From: Oricola indica
Lineage (GTDB): Bacteria > Pseudomonadota > Alphaproteobacteria > Rhizobiales > Rhizobiaceae
Direction: 5' to 3'
Assembly (NCBI RefSeq): GCF_019966595.1
Contig: NZ_JAINFJ010000003.1
Coordinates: forward strand, 496,001 to 560,000
DNA length: 64,000 bases
The position numbers were made by a program, and so were the translations under genes. Below, piece after piece: positions 57,396 through 64,000 of the stretch (position 1 is the stretch's first letter; every line of letters starts with the position of its first letter). The notes beneath the pieces are model-generated. The model was given only the letters and a program-made list of their open reading frames with translations. It did no database searches and was not told the DNA's origin.

Positions 57396-59324
57396 CTAGA
57401 AAGAGCGCGTCGGACGGCCGGATGAGACGCCGAATCCCTCGACCAGCGCCTCCAGTGATTCCGTCTCGTCGATCTCCTTGCGGATATCCGCCAGACGTCC
57501 GAAATTGAAATCGCTGGCGTCAGTGCCGAGCGCGGCCTCGGCTGCACGCAACTCCCGCCGCAGGGTTCGGGACCTGCGGTGCAGATGCAATGCCTGGCGG
57601 AACCCCTCGAGCGCATCCTCATGCGCCGCCTCGCCCGTCGCCGTCCACAGGCGGGCACGGCGTATCAACTGGTCCAGTGCAGCAACCGTCGTCGCCTGCG
57701 AAACCAGCGCGGGATGCTCCAACAGCGCGTCGCGACTTCTCGGGCGGCCGGTGGCGCAGGCATCGAGGATGGCGCTGCGCAATCGCTCCAACCCGCCATG
57801 GTCGAGTTCCAGAACCGCAAAATCGTCGAAATGGTCTGCGAGCAGATCCGGGTGCCAAAGGACCGTCGAGACAAGCGCTGCCTCGCGCAACGGCATGTCC
57901 ACTCCGCCAGTGGTCAACAGGCGCGACCGCGTCAGGCTTTCGGAGATCGCCAGGCGTCCGCCACTCATGCCGCCCCGCCCCGAAGACCGGCCATAACGAT
58001 CGCGATTGCCTTTTCCGCGTCCCTTGCCGCCCGAAGACGGCGCACCGAAATGCGCCGCGATACGCTCGCGCATTGCCTGGCCGTAGTGACGCCGCACGCT
58101 TTCGTCCTTGATCTGGCTCGTCGCCTCGCGCAACTGCTTTTCGAGTTCGGCGCGACGCTCGGGCGTATCGAAGACACGGCCCTGCGTCTCTCGCGACCAC
58201 AGCATGTCTGCGAGCGGCTTTGCAGATTTCAGCACCGCCTCGAAGGCTTCGTGCCCGCCGGCCTTGACGAGATCGTCGGGATCCTTGCCCTCCGGCAGCA
58301 GGGCGTATCGCACCGACCGACCCGGCTGGAGCCCCGGGAAAGCAAGATCGAGCGAACGCCAGGCCGCGCGCAAACCCGCCTTGTCGCCGTCGAAGCATAG
58401 GACCGGCTCGGGCGTAACCCGCCATAAAAGTGCAAGCTGGTTTTCGGTCAGCGCGGTCCCGAGCGGTGCAACAGCATTGGAGAAGCCGGCCTGATCGAGG
58501 GCGATCACGTCCATGTAGCCTTCGGCGACGACCACGGTGCCCGCCTCGCGCACCGCCTCGCGGGCACGACGGAAATTGTAAAGGACATTGCCCTTGTGAA
58601 AGAGGTCGGTTTCCGGGGAATTGAGATACTTCGCGGGCACGTCCGGCGACAGGGCCCGCCCGCCAAACGCGATCGTCCGTCCCCGCGCATCTTCGATCGG
58701 AAACATGATGCGGTCGCGGAAACGGTCAAAGGAAACCGGAATATCCTCACCGAAGACGACAAGGCCGCATGCCTCGATCTGCTCTTTGGACGCACCTTTC
58801 TGCGCGAGATGCTCCTTCAAGGCGTTACGGCTGTCCGGCGCGTAGCCCAGGCGAAACTTCTTCTGGGTCGTGCCCGAAAGGCCCCGGTCGCGCAGATAAG
58901 CCCGCGCCTTTGCGCCTCCGGAAAGCTGCAGTTGGCTTTCGAAGAAGACGACCGCCATCTCCATGACGTCGTGCAGCGTGGCGCGTATTTCCTCGCGGCG
59001 CTCCGCTTCCGGATCGCGTTCGGGCATCGGCACGCCGGCGAGATCGGCAATCTGCTGCACCGCCTCCGGAAAGGACACACCTTCCAGTTCGGTCAGGAAG
59101 CGGAAGTGATCACCCTTCACGCCGCAGCCGAAGCAGTAATAGCGGCCCTTCTTGTCCTCGCAGTGGAAACTCGGCGTTTTCTCGCCGTGGAACGGGCAGC
59201 ACGCCCAGTAGTCGCCGCGCGACGCGTTCGTCTTGCGCTTGTCCCACGCCACGCGTTTGCCGATCACGTCCGAGATGGGAACGCGATCGCGGATTTCGTC
59301 GAGGAAAGATTGCGGAAAACGCAT
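57396..59324 (-). CDS. dnaG: DNA primase
   Basis: A 642-residue protein. N-terminal CHC2 zinc finger with C43, H46, C64 and C67 (CCPFHGEKTPSF, RYYCFGCGVKGDHF), the catalytic core with the TOPRIM acidic motif VVAEGYMDVIALDQAGF and later CFDGDKAGLRAAWR, and a C-terminal DnaB-binding helical domain. It makes RNA primers at the fork. The linker near residue 440 is a Gly/Arg-rich stretch (GGKGRGKGNRDRYGRSSGRG), not seen in most primases. Upstream of rpoD in the standard order. Confidence 0.96.
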   Translation of the reverse strand: MRFPQSFLDEIRDRVPISDVIGKRVAWDKRKTNASRGDYWACCPFHGEKTPSFHCEDKKGRYYCFGCGVKGDHFRFLTELEGVSFPEAVQQIADLAGVPMPERDPEAERREEIRATLHDVMEMAVVFFESQLQLSGGAKARAYLRDRGLSGTTQKKFRLGYAPDSRNALKEHLAQKGASKEQIEACGLVVFGEDIPVSFDRFRDRIMFPIEDARGRTIAFGGRALSPDVPAKYLNSPETDLFHKGNVLYNFRRAREAVREAGTVVVAEGYMDVIALDQAGFSNAVAPLGTALTENQLALLWRVTPEPVLCFDGDKAGLRAAWRSLDLAFPGLQPGRSVRYALLPEGKDPDDLVKAGGHEAFEAVLKSAKPLADMLWSRETQGRVFDTPERRAELEKQLREATSQIKDESVRRHYGQAMRERIAAHFGAPSSGGKGRGKGNRDRYGRSSGRGGMSGGRLAISESLTRSRLLTTGGVDMPLREAALVSTVLWHPDLLADHFDDFAVLELDHGGLERLRSAILDACATGRPRSRDALLEHPALVSQATTVAALDQLIRRARLWTATGEAAHEDALEGFRQALHLHRRSRTLRRELRAAEAALGTDASDFNFGRLADIRKEIDETESLEALVEGFGVSSGRPTRSF

Positions 59325-59430
59325 CGTCGGCCTTTTCGGGATTCTGCCCCTCTATACAGGGCCGACCGATCCGAGGCCAAGGATGCCTGCGTGCTTTCCC
59401 GCTATTCACAGGAGCTACGCGAAAGGCACT

Positions 59431-59742
59431 TCAGAATTGCGCGTTTTTCAGGAAAGCCGCCACCTTGGCGGCATTGTTCGTGGTGCGGTCGAATTCGATG
59501 CCGATCCGGCGCGGTTTTACCCAGCGGATCATTCCATCGATATAGCCGATCTCTTCGGAGTGCAGTTCGACCTTGTCTCCGAAATTCATGCCGGAGGTGT
59601 TGTGCATTTCCACATCCACGCCACCCGAAGATATGTCGAGCACAATGCCGCCGGTCTTCATGAAGCCGTTGCGCAAGTTGATATAGGTGCGTGCCACTCC
59701 CCGCGGAGCGGACTTGTCATCGGCAATACGGGACGCTGGCAT
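59431..59742 (-). CDS. PilZ domain-containing protein
   Basis: A 103-residue single-domain protein. GIVLDISSGGVDVEMHN carries the DxSxxG motif of PilZ; GMNFGDKVELHSEEIGYIDG and IRWVKPRRIGIEFD complete the barrel. The RxxxR c-di-GMP motif that should precede it is not clear (only ARTYINLR), so c-di-GMP binding is uncertain. Start ATG at 59742 with GGGAAA about 7 bases upstream; the extension to 59859 is rejected. Confidence 0.78.
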   Translation of the reverse strand: MPASRIADDKSAPRGVARTYINLRNGFMKTGGIVLDISSGGVDVEMHNTSGMNFGDKVELHSEEIGYIDGMIRWVKPRRIGIEFDRTTNNAAKVAAFLKNAQF

Positions 59743-59904
59743 GATGTTTTCCCGGGTGCGACTTTTCCTGTTGTTCGCACCAACCTCCCAGAAAAAGGCA
59801 AACATTGCGTTTACTTCCCGCAACGTCACTTTCGATCGGGATTGCCCAATGCGCGACAAATCCGGCCCGGTGAGTCAGGATAGTCGCGACAACGGAGCGG
59901 CGCG

Positions 59905-60264
59905 ATGCTGAATTACCTGACCTTGATTTTCCTGTGCCAACTCATCGGCGAAGCATTTGTTGCGTTCGTTGAACTTCCCGTGCCCGGTCCGGTGATGGGC
60001 ATGGTGCTGCTTTTCGCCGGGCTGTCGGTGCGCCGCTCGGTTCCAGACGATCTCGACACCGTGTCACGTGCGCTCCTCTCCAACTTGTCATTGCTGTTCG
60101 TACCGGCGGGAACAGGCATCATGGTGCATCTCGGCCTGCTTGCGAATGACGGTCTCGCGGTCTCTGCAGCGCTTGTCGTTTCGACCGTGGCAACCGTCGC
60201 GGTCACGGGCCTTCTCATGCAGGCGCTGACGGCAAAACGCGGGGGAAATCAGGATGATGCATGA
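59905..60264 (+). CDS. lrgA: CidA/LrgA family holin-like protein
   Basis: A 119-residue membrane protein with four helices. VELPVPGPVMGMVLLFAGL is the CidA/LrgA signature and LLFVPAGTGIMVHLGLL the second conserved part. The pair with LrgB is linked to murein hydrolase control and, in some bacteria, export of small acids. It overlaps lrgB by 11 bases. GGAG before ATG at 59905. Confidence 0.9.
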   Translation: MLNYLTLIFLCQLIGEAFVAFVELPVPGPVMGMVLLFAGLSVRRSVPDDLDTVSRALLSNLSLLFVPAGTGIMVHLGLLANDGLAVSAALVVSTVATVAVTGLLMQALTAKRGGNQDDA

Positions 60265-60994
60265 AACAGTGCAAACCGGGATTCAGGATGTCTGGGTCTA
60301 TCTGTCCGCCAGCCCGCTGCTGCACCTGACGCTAACGCTTGTCGCCTATCAGGCAGGCATGTGGATCTACAAGCGCGCCGGGATGAACCCGTTGCTCAAT
60401 CCCGTCCTGATCGCCGTCGTGGCGCTGGTCTCGATCCTGCTCGTGACCGGCACTTCCTACGAGACATATTTCGAAGGTGCGCAGTTCGTGCACTTCCTGC
60501 TCGGCCCGGCAACCGTCTCGCTCGCCATTCCGCTCTACAGGCAGTTTCATCGGGTTCGAAAATCCGCTCTCGCCATAGCGATCAGCCTGCTGACCGGATC
60601 GATCTTTGCCTCTGCGAGCGCGATGGCGATCGCCTGGCTGCTCGGCGCGGGCACTCAAACGATCATCTCGATCGGTCCGAAATCGGTCACGGCACCGGTT
60701 GCGATGGGCATATCCGAAAGCCTGGGCGGACTTCCCTCCCTGACCGCGGTTCTGGTCATAGCGACCGGGATACTCGGCGCGGCGCTCGGCCCGCTCGTGC
60801 TCACCGCCGTCGGCGTGAAGGACTGGGCCTCGCGCGGATTCGCCATGGGGACGACCGCGCATGGCATCGGTACGGCACGGGCGCTTCAGGTCGATGAGGT
60901 GGCTGGCGCGTTTTCGGGCCTCGCCATGGGTCTCAATGCGCTGGCGACGGCAATCCTGTTGCCGCTCGCATGGTCCCTGTTTTTCCAGGATTGA
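60254..60994 (+). CDS. lrgB: LrgB family membrane protein
   Basis: A 246-residue membrane protein with about seven helices. FLLGPATVSLAIPLYRQFHR, SIGPKSVTAPVAMGISESLG and ATGILGAALGPLVLTAVGVK, then GTTAHGIGTARALQ, are the conserved LrgB blocks. Acts with the LrgA-like protein encoded just upstream. Start ATG 60254 inside the end of lrgA suggests coupled translation. Confidence 0.92.
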   Translation: MMHETVQTGIQDVWVYLSASPLLHLTLTLVAYQAGMWIYKRAGMNPLLNPVLIAVVALVSILLVTGTSYETYFEGAQFVHFLLGPATVSLAIPLYRQFHRVRKSALAIAISLLTGSIFASASAMAIAWLLGAGTQTIISIGPKSVTAPVAMGISESLGGLPSLTAVLVIATGILGAALGPLVLTAVGVKDWASRGFAMGTTAHGIGTARALQVDEVAGAFSGLAMGLNALATAILLPLAWSLFFQD

Positions 60995-61003
60995 TCCGCG
61001 CGG

Positions 61004-61456
61004 CTACTGGCGCAGCATTGTCTTGACGACGCCGCTCGCCTTGGCGAAATCCATCTGGCCGGCAAAGCGCTGCTTGAGCGTCGACATGCATTTGCCGACG
61101 TCGCGGAGGCCTTCGGCGCCTGTTTCCTGGACGACGTTCTGGCAAGCCTGCTGAACTTCTTCTTCGCACATCTGCTTCGGCAGAAATTCCAGGATAACCG
61201 CAGATTCGCTGCGCTCCTGCTCGGCAAGTTCGAGACGCCCGGACTGCTCGTAAGTCGCGGCCGACTCGCGCCGCTGTTTGACCATCTTGGTCAGGATATC
61301 CGATATCTCGCTGTCGGAGACGGGATCCTTGCCGGCGGCCCGGTTGGCAATATCACGATCCTTCACCGCCGCGCAGATCAGGCGCAGTGTTGAAATACGT
61401 GTATTGTCCTGGGTTTTTTGAGCATCCTTGAGCGCAGCTTGAATCGCATCGCGCAT
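61004..61456 (-). CDS. GatB/YqeY domain-containing protein
   Basis: A 150-residue YqeY protein: LKDAQKTQDNTRISTLRLIC, KMVKQRRESAATYEQSGRLE, LEFLPKQMCEEEVQ and KGQMDF-like tail (FAGQMDFAKASGVVKTML). It has the GatB C-terminal tail domain that in the amidotransferase binds tRNA; the role of the free-standing form is unsettled. Convergent with lrgB and divergent from carA, a common pairing in alphaproteobacteria. ATG at 61456. Confidence 0.9.
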   Translation of the reverse strand: MRDAIQAALKDAQKTQDNTRISTLRLICAAVKDRDIANRAAGKDPVSDSEISDILTKMVKQRRESAATYEQSGRLELAEQERSESAVILEFLPKQMCEEEVQQACQNVVQETGAEGLRDVGKCMSTLKQRFAGQMDFAKASGVVKTMLRQ

Positions 61457-61732
61457 CGTAAAAAACTCCTTGATGGTCGCCGGACCATAGCGCCGTTCAA
61501 AGCGCAAAGCAAGAGCGACCAAAGCCTATAACGTGTTGAATTTGCTTCGTTTTTTTATCCACAGCCAGAATGTGATCACTGGCGGATCACAAAAAAGCCA
61601 CAAATCGCTACGAACGCCTCACCGCCATTTGCGGCCCTGTGATCAGCTCGCACCCGGTGTTTCCAGCGCCTAGATATGGTGTTACAGGCCCGCTACGGCA
61701 AGATGCCCCCCAATCACTGTTCCGAGAGCCCC
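61457..61732. other. Shared promoter region of yqeY-like gene and carA
   Basis: About 275 bases between divergent starts. It has no recognised gene. It must hold both promoters; no pyrimidine- or arginine-type leader peptide or obvious attenuator was seen. Confidence 0.45.
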
Positions 61733-62965
61733 ATGACCGACCCCGCCGCACCCGAAACCACACAAACCGAAACCGCATGGACGATTGCCAAGCCGACCGC
61801 CCTCCTCGTTCTCGCCGACGGGACTGTTCTGGAAGGCAAGGGCTTTGGCGCAAGCGGCGCCGTGGAAGCGGAAGTCTGCTTCAACACGGCCATCACGGGA
61901 TATCAGGAGATCCTGACCGACCCGTCCTATACCGGACAGATCGTGACCTTCACCTTCCCGCATATCGGCAATATCGGCACGAATGACGAGGATCTCGAAG
62001 ATCTGAACCCTGCGCGCCGGGCGGGTGCCGTCGGTGCGATCTTCAAGGCCGATATCACCGAGCCGTCGAACTACCGCGCCTCAGAACATCTCGACGCATG
62101 GCTGAAGGCGCGCGGCATCGTTGCGCTCTCGGGCATCGATACGCGCGCGCTGACGGCGCATATCCGCGAGCACGGCGTGCCGAACGCCGTATTGGCGCAC
62201 GAACCGTCCGGGCAATTCGACATCGACGCGCTGAAGGCGCGCGCAAAAGCCTGGGGCGGACTGGTCGGCCTCGATCTTGCGAAGGAAGTCACCTCGGGCC
62301 AGTCCTCGACATGGGAGGAGACGCCATGGGAGTGGGACAAGGGCTACGGATCGTATTCGGTCGGCGACGGGGACATGCACATCGTCGCGCTCGACTATGG
62401 CGTGAAACGCAACATCCTGCGGCTTCTGGCCGGTCTGGGCACCAAGGTCACGGTCTTGCCGGCCACGGCGACAGCCGAAGACGTGCTGGCGCTGAAGCCT
62501 GACGGCATCTTCCTGTCGAACGGTCCGGGCGACCCGGCGGCGACCGGAGAATACGCCGTGCCGACGATCAAGGATTTGCTCGATACCGGGATACCGGTCT
62601 TCGGCATCTGCCTTGGCCACCAGATGCTGGCGCTGGCGCTGGGCGCGAAGACCGTGAAGATGCACCAGGGCCATCATGGCGCGAACCACCCGGTCAAGGA
62701 CCACACCACCGGCAAGGTGGAGATCGTGTCGATGAACCACGGTTTCGCGGTCGATTCCGGCTCCCTGCCGGCAGGCGTGACCGAAACGCACATCTCGCTT
62801 TTCGACGGCTCGAACTGCGGATTGGCGGTCGATGGCAAGCCCGTCTTTTCGGTGCAACACCACCCGGAAGCTTCGCCCGGCCCGCAGGACAGCCATTATC
62901 TTTTCAAGCGCTTCCTGAACCTGATCCGCGAAAAGCGCGGCGAAGAGGCGCTGGCCGAGCGCTAA
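61733..62965 (+). CDS. carA: Carbamoyl-phosphate synthase, small subunit
   Basis: A 410-residue glutamine amidotransferase subunit. The N-terminal domain shows VLEGKGFGASGAVEAEVCFN, NTAITGYQEILTDPSYTGQ and HIGNIGTNDED; the class I glutaminase domain has FGICLGHQMLALALGAKTVK with the catalytic Cys, and QHHPEASPGPQDSHYLF with the His/Glu pair. It feeds ammonia to CarB for arginine and pyrimidine synthesis. ATG at 61733 is chosen because the extension to 61676 lies outside the family. carB is not adjacent. Confidence 0.97.
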   Translation: MTDPAAPETTQTETAWTIAKPTALLVLADGTVLEGKGFGASGAVEAEVCFNTAITGYQEILTDPSYTGQIVTFTFPHIGNIGTNDEDLEDLNPARRAGAVGAIFKADITEPSNYRASEHLDAWLKARGIVALSGIDTRALTAHIREHGVPNAVLAHEPSGQFDIDALKARAKAWGGLVGLDLAKEVTSGQSSTWEETPWEWDKGYGSYSVGDGDMHIVALDYGVKRNILRLLAGLGTKVTVLPATATAEDVLALKPDGIFLSNGPGDPAATGEYAVPTIKDLLDTGIPVFGICLGHQMLALALGAKTVKMHQGHHGANHPVKDHTTGKVEIVSMNHGFAVDSGSLPAGVTETHISLFDGSNCGLAVDGKPVFSVQHHPEASPGPQDSHYLFKRFLNLIREKRGEEALAER

Positions 62966-63012
62966 CGCCCCGAAAAGCTTTCCATATCCGCCGGATGCTC
63001 TAATCTCGGATC

Positions 63013-64000
63013 ATGGAAAGCTACGACATCACCGAATGGGGCCAGCGGCTGGGGGATTTCCTCCGCTTGCTGCAAGGCTATGTCGCGCAACCCTGGACGC
63101 TCTACCAGTTCCTGATCATCGCCGCCTGTTTCGGCGTCGCCTATCTGCTTTCGCTGAAGATCGAGCCTGCGCTCGAAGAGAGAGCGCGGCAGATCAAGGG
63201 CAATCCGGGGCTGTTGCGCGTCATCATCGCCTTCATGCGACGCACCGAATGGGTGATATTCCTTGTCTTCCTGGCGGTTGCCCGGGAAGCGATCCTGATG
63301 ATGACATGGCCCAGCCGCAGCTACATGCTTTCACTGGCGCTGGTGCTCGGCTTCACATGGCTCGCCGCCTCCGTGCTGACACGGATCATCCGCAGCCGTT
63401 CGCTGGCCCGATTCGTGGCCTTCTGCATCTTTGTCTATGTCGCCGTCGGCGTCCTCGATGTGCGCGACGAGGCGCAGACATTCCTGGATGGTCTGGCGGT
63501 CAATCTGGGCGATTTCCGGCTGTCGGCGCTGTTCGTGCTCCGCGCTATCGCGGTGACGACGGTGCTGCTCTGGGTGGCGCATATCGCCGGCAGCTTCATC
63601 GCCAGCCTCATCGCCACCTCGTCGGACCTGTCGCCCTCTTTCAAGGTGCTGGCAGGGAAGGTGGTGAGCATCACGCTCACCGTGCTGGCGGGGATGATCG
63701 CGCTCAATGCCATCGGCGTCGATCTGACCGCGCTGACGGTTTTTTCCGGCGCGGTCGGCGTCGGGCTCGGCTTCGGGCTGCAGAAAGTGGTGTCGAATTT
63801 CATCTCCGGCGTGATCATCCTTGCCGACAAGTCGATCAAGCCGGGCGACACGATCGAACTGGGCGACACGTTCGGATGGATCCGCGAATTGCGGGCCCGC
63901 TTCGTCTCGGTGATCACCCGCGACGGGCGTGAATACCTGATCCCGAACGAGGATCTGATTACCCAGCAGGTGATCAACTGGTCGTTCTCCGACAAGTTTG
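63013..64000 (+). CDS. MscS-type mechanosensitive channel (truncated by window edge)
   Basis: The first 329 residues, beginning MESYDITEWGQRLG. Four to five membrane helices lead to the pore helix and conserved MscS core (GVDLTALTVFSGAVGVGLGF, GLQKVVSNFISGVIILADK, IKPGDTIELGDTFGWI, RDGREYLIPNEDLITQQVIN). The extended N-terminal membrane part marks a larger family member than E. coli MscS. The C-terminal part lies outside the window. Confidence 0.9.
   Translation, partial: MESYDITEWGQRLGDFLRLLQGYVAQPWTLYQFLIIAACFGVAYLLSLKIEPALEERARQIKGNPGLLRVIIAFMRRTEWVIFLVFLAVAREAILMMTWPSRSYMLSLALVLGFTWLAASVLTRIIRSRSLARFVAFCIFVYVAVGVLDVRDEAQTFLDGLAVNLGDFRLSALFVLRAIAVTTVLLWVAHIAGSFIASLIATSSDLSPSFKVLAGKVVSITLTVLAGMIALNAIGVDLTALTVFSGAVGVGLGFGLQKVVSNFISGVIILADKSIKPGDTIELGDTFGWIRELRARFVSVITRDGREYLIPNEDLITQQVINWSFSDKF

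Overview
The window looks like a chromosomal segment of an alphaproteobacterium, probably of the Hyphomicrobiales (Rhizobiales) or a relative. This rests on the primary sigma factor beside DNA primase, a DUF930 protein, a DUF1499 protein, an EPS-associated MarR regulator, PPDK, and a high-GC conserved core. No tRNA, rRNA or CRISPR array was seen.

Region 1 (1-5295): the N-terminal 1765 residues of a giant RTX-type calcium-binding protein, read on the minus strand and running off the left edge. It contains near-identical internal duplications (154-residue and 196-residue periods). Region 2 (5296-7961): a decayed strip with pieces of a second serralysin/RTX-like gene, an internally deleted IS3-family element, an IS5-family relic and an IS66-family relic. 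One intact methyltransferase gene sits among them.

Region 3 (6460-28896): a large exopolysaccharide or capsule locus, almost entirely on the minus strand. In transcription order it encodes a CpsB-type phosphatase, a NusG-like elongation factor, the initiating glycosylphosphotransferase, a MarR-type EPS regulator, GDP-fucose synthesis (gmd, manC, fcl), glycosyltransferases, a VanZ-like protein broken by a frameshift, a sulfotransferase, a Wzx flippase, an alkaline-phosphatase-superfamily protein, a pyruvyl transferase, more glycosyltransferases, a Wzy-like polymerase and an epimerase. The predicted product is a Wzx/Wzy-made, fucose-containing polymer carrying acidic substituents. No Wza/Wzc export genes are in view. 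IS relics interrupt the promoter-distal half, which also looks lower in GC than the flanks, so the locus is probably a mosaic.

Region 4 (29009-31679): two paralogous small exported cysteine-containing FecR-like proteins, then a plus-strand membrane-anchored family 2 glycosyltransferase.

Region 5 (31676-37745): a tightly overlapping purine-catabolism operon in the order puuE, allA, xdhA, xdhB, uraD, hiuH. It takes hypoxanthine/xanthine to urate, and handles hydroxyisourate, OHCU, allantoin and ureidoglycolate. Urate oxidase is not in the window.

Region 6 (37839-64000): core and mixed genes. They are bioY, an MBL-fold hydrolase, a DUF1499 protein, ppdK, smc, a DsbA-like oxidoreductase, a YjbQ protein, two LysE exporters, ung, a decayed conserved gene, an Ala-rich repeat protein, a DUF930 protein, a DCC-family protein, rpoD, dnaG, a PilZ protein, lrgAB, a YqeY protein, carA and a truncated mscS-type channel gene.
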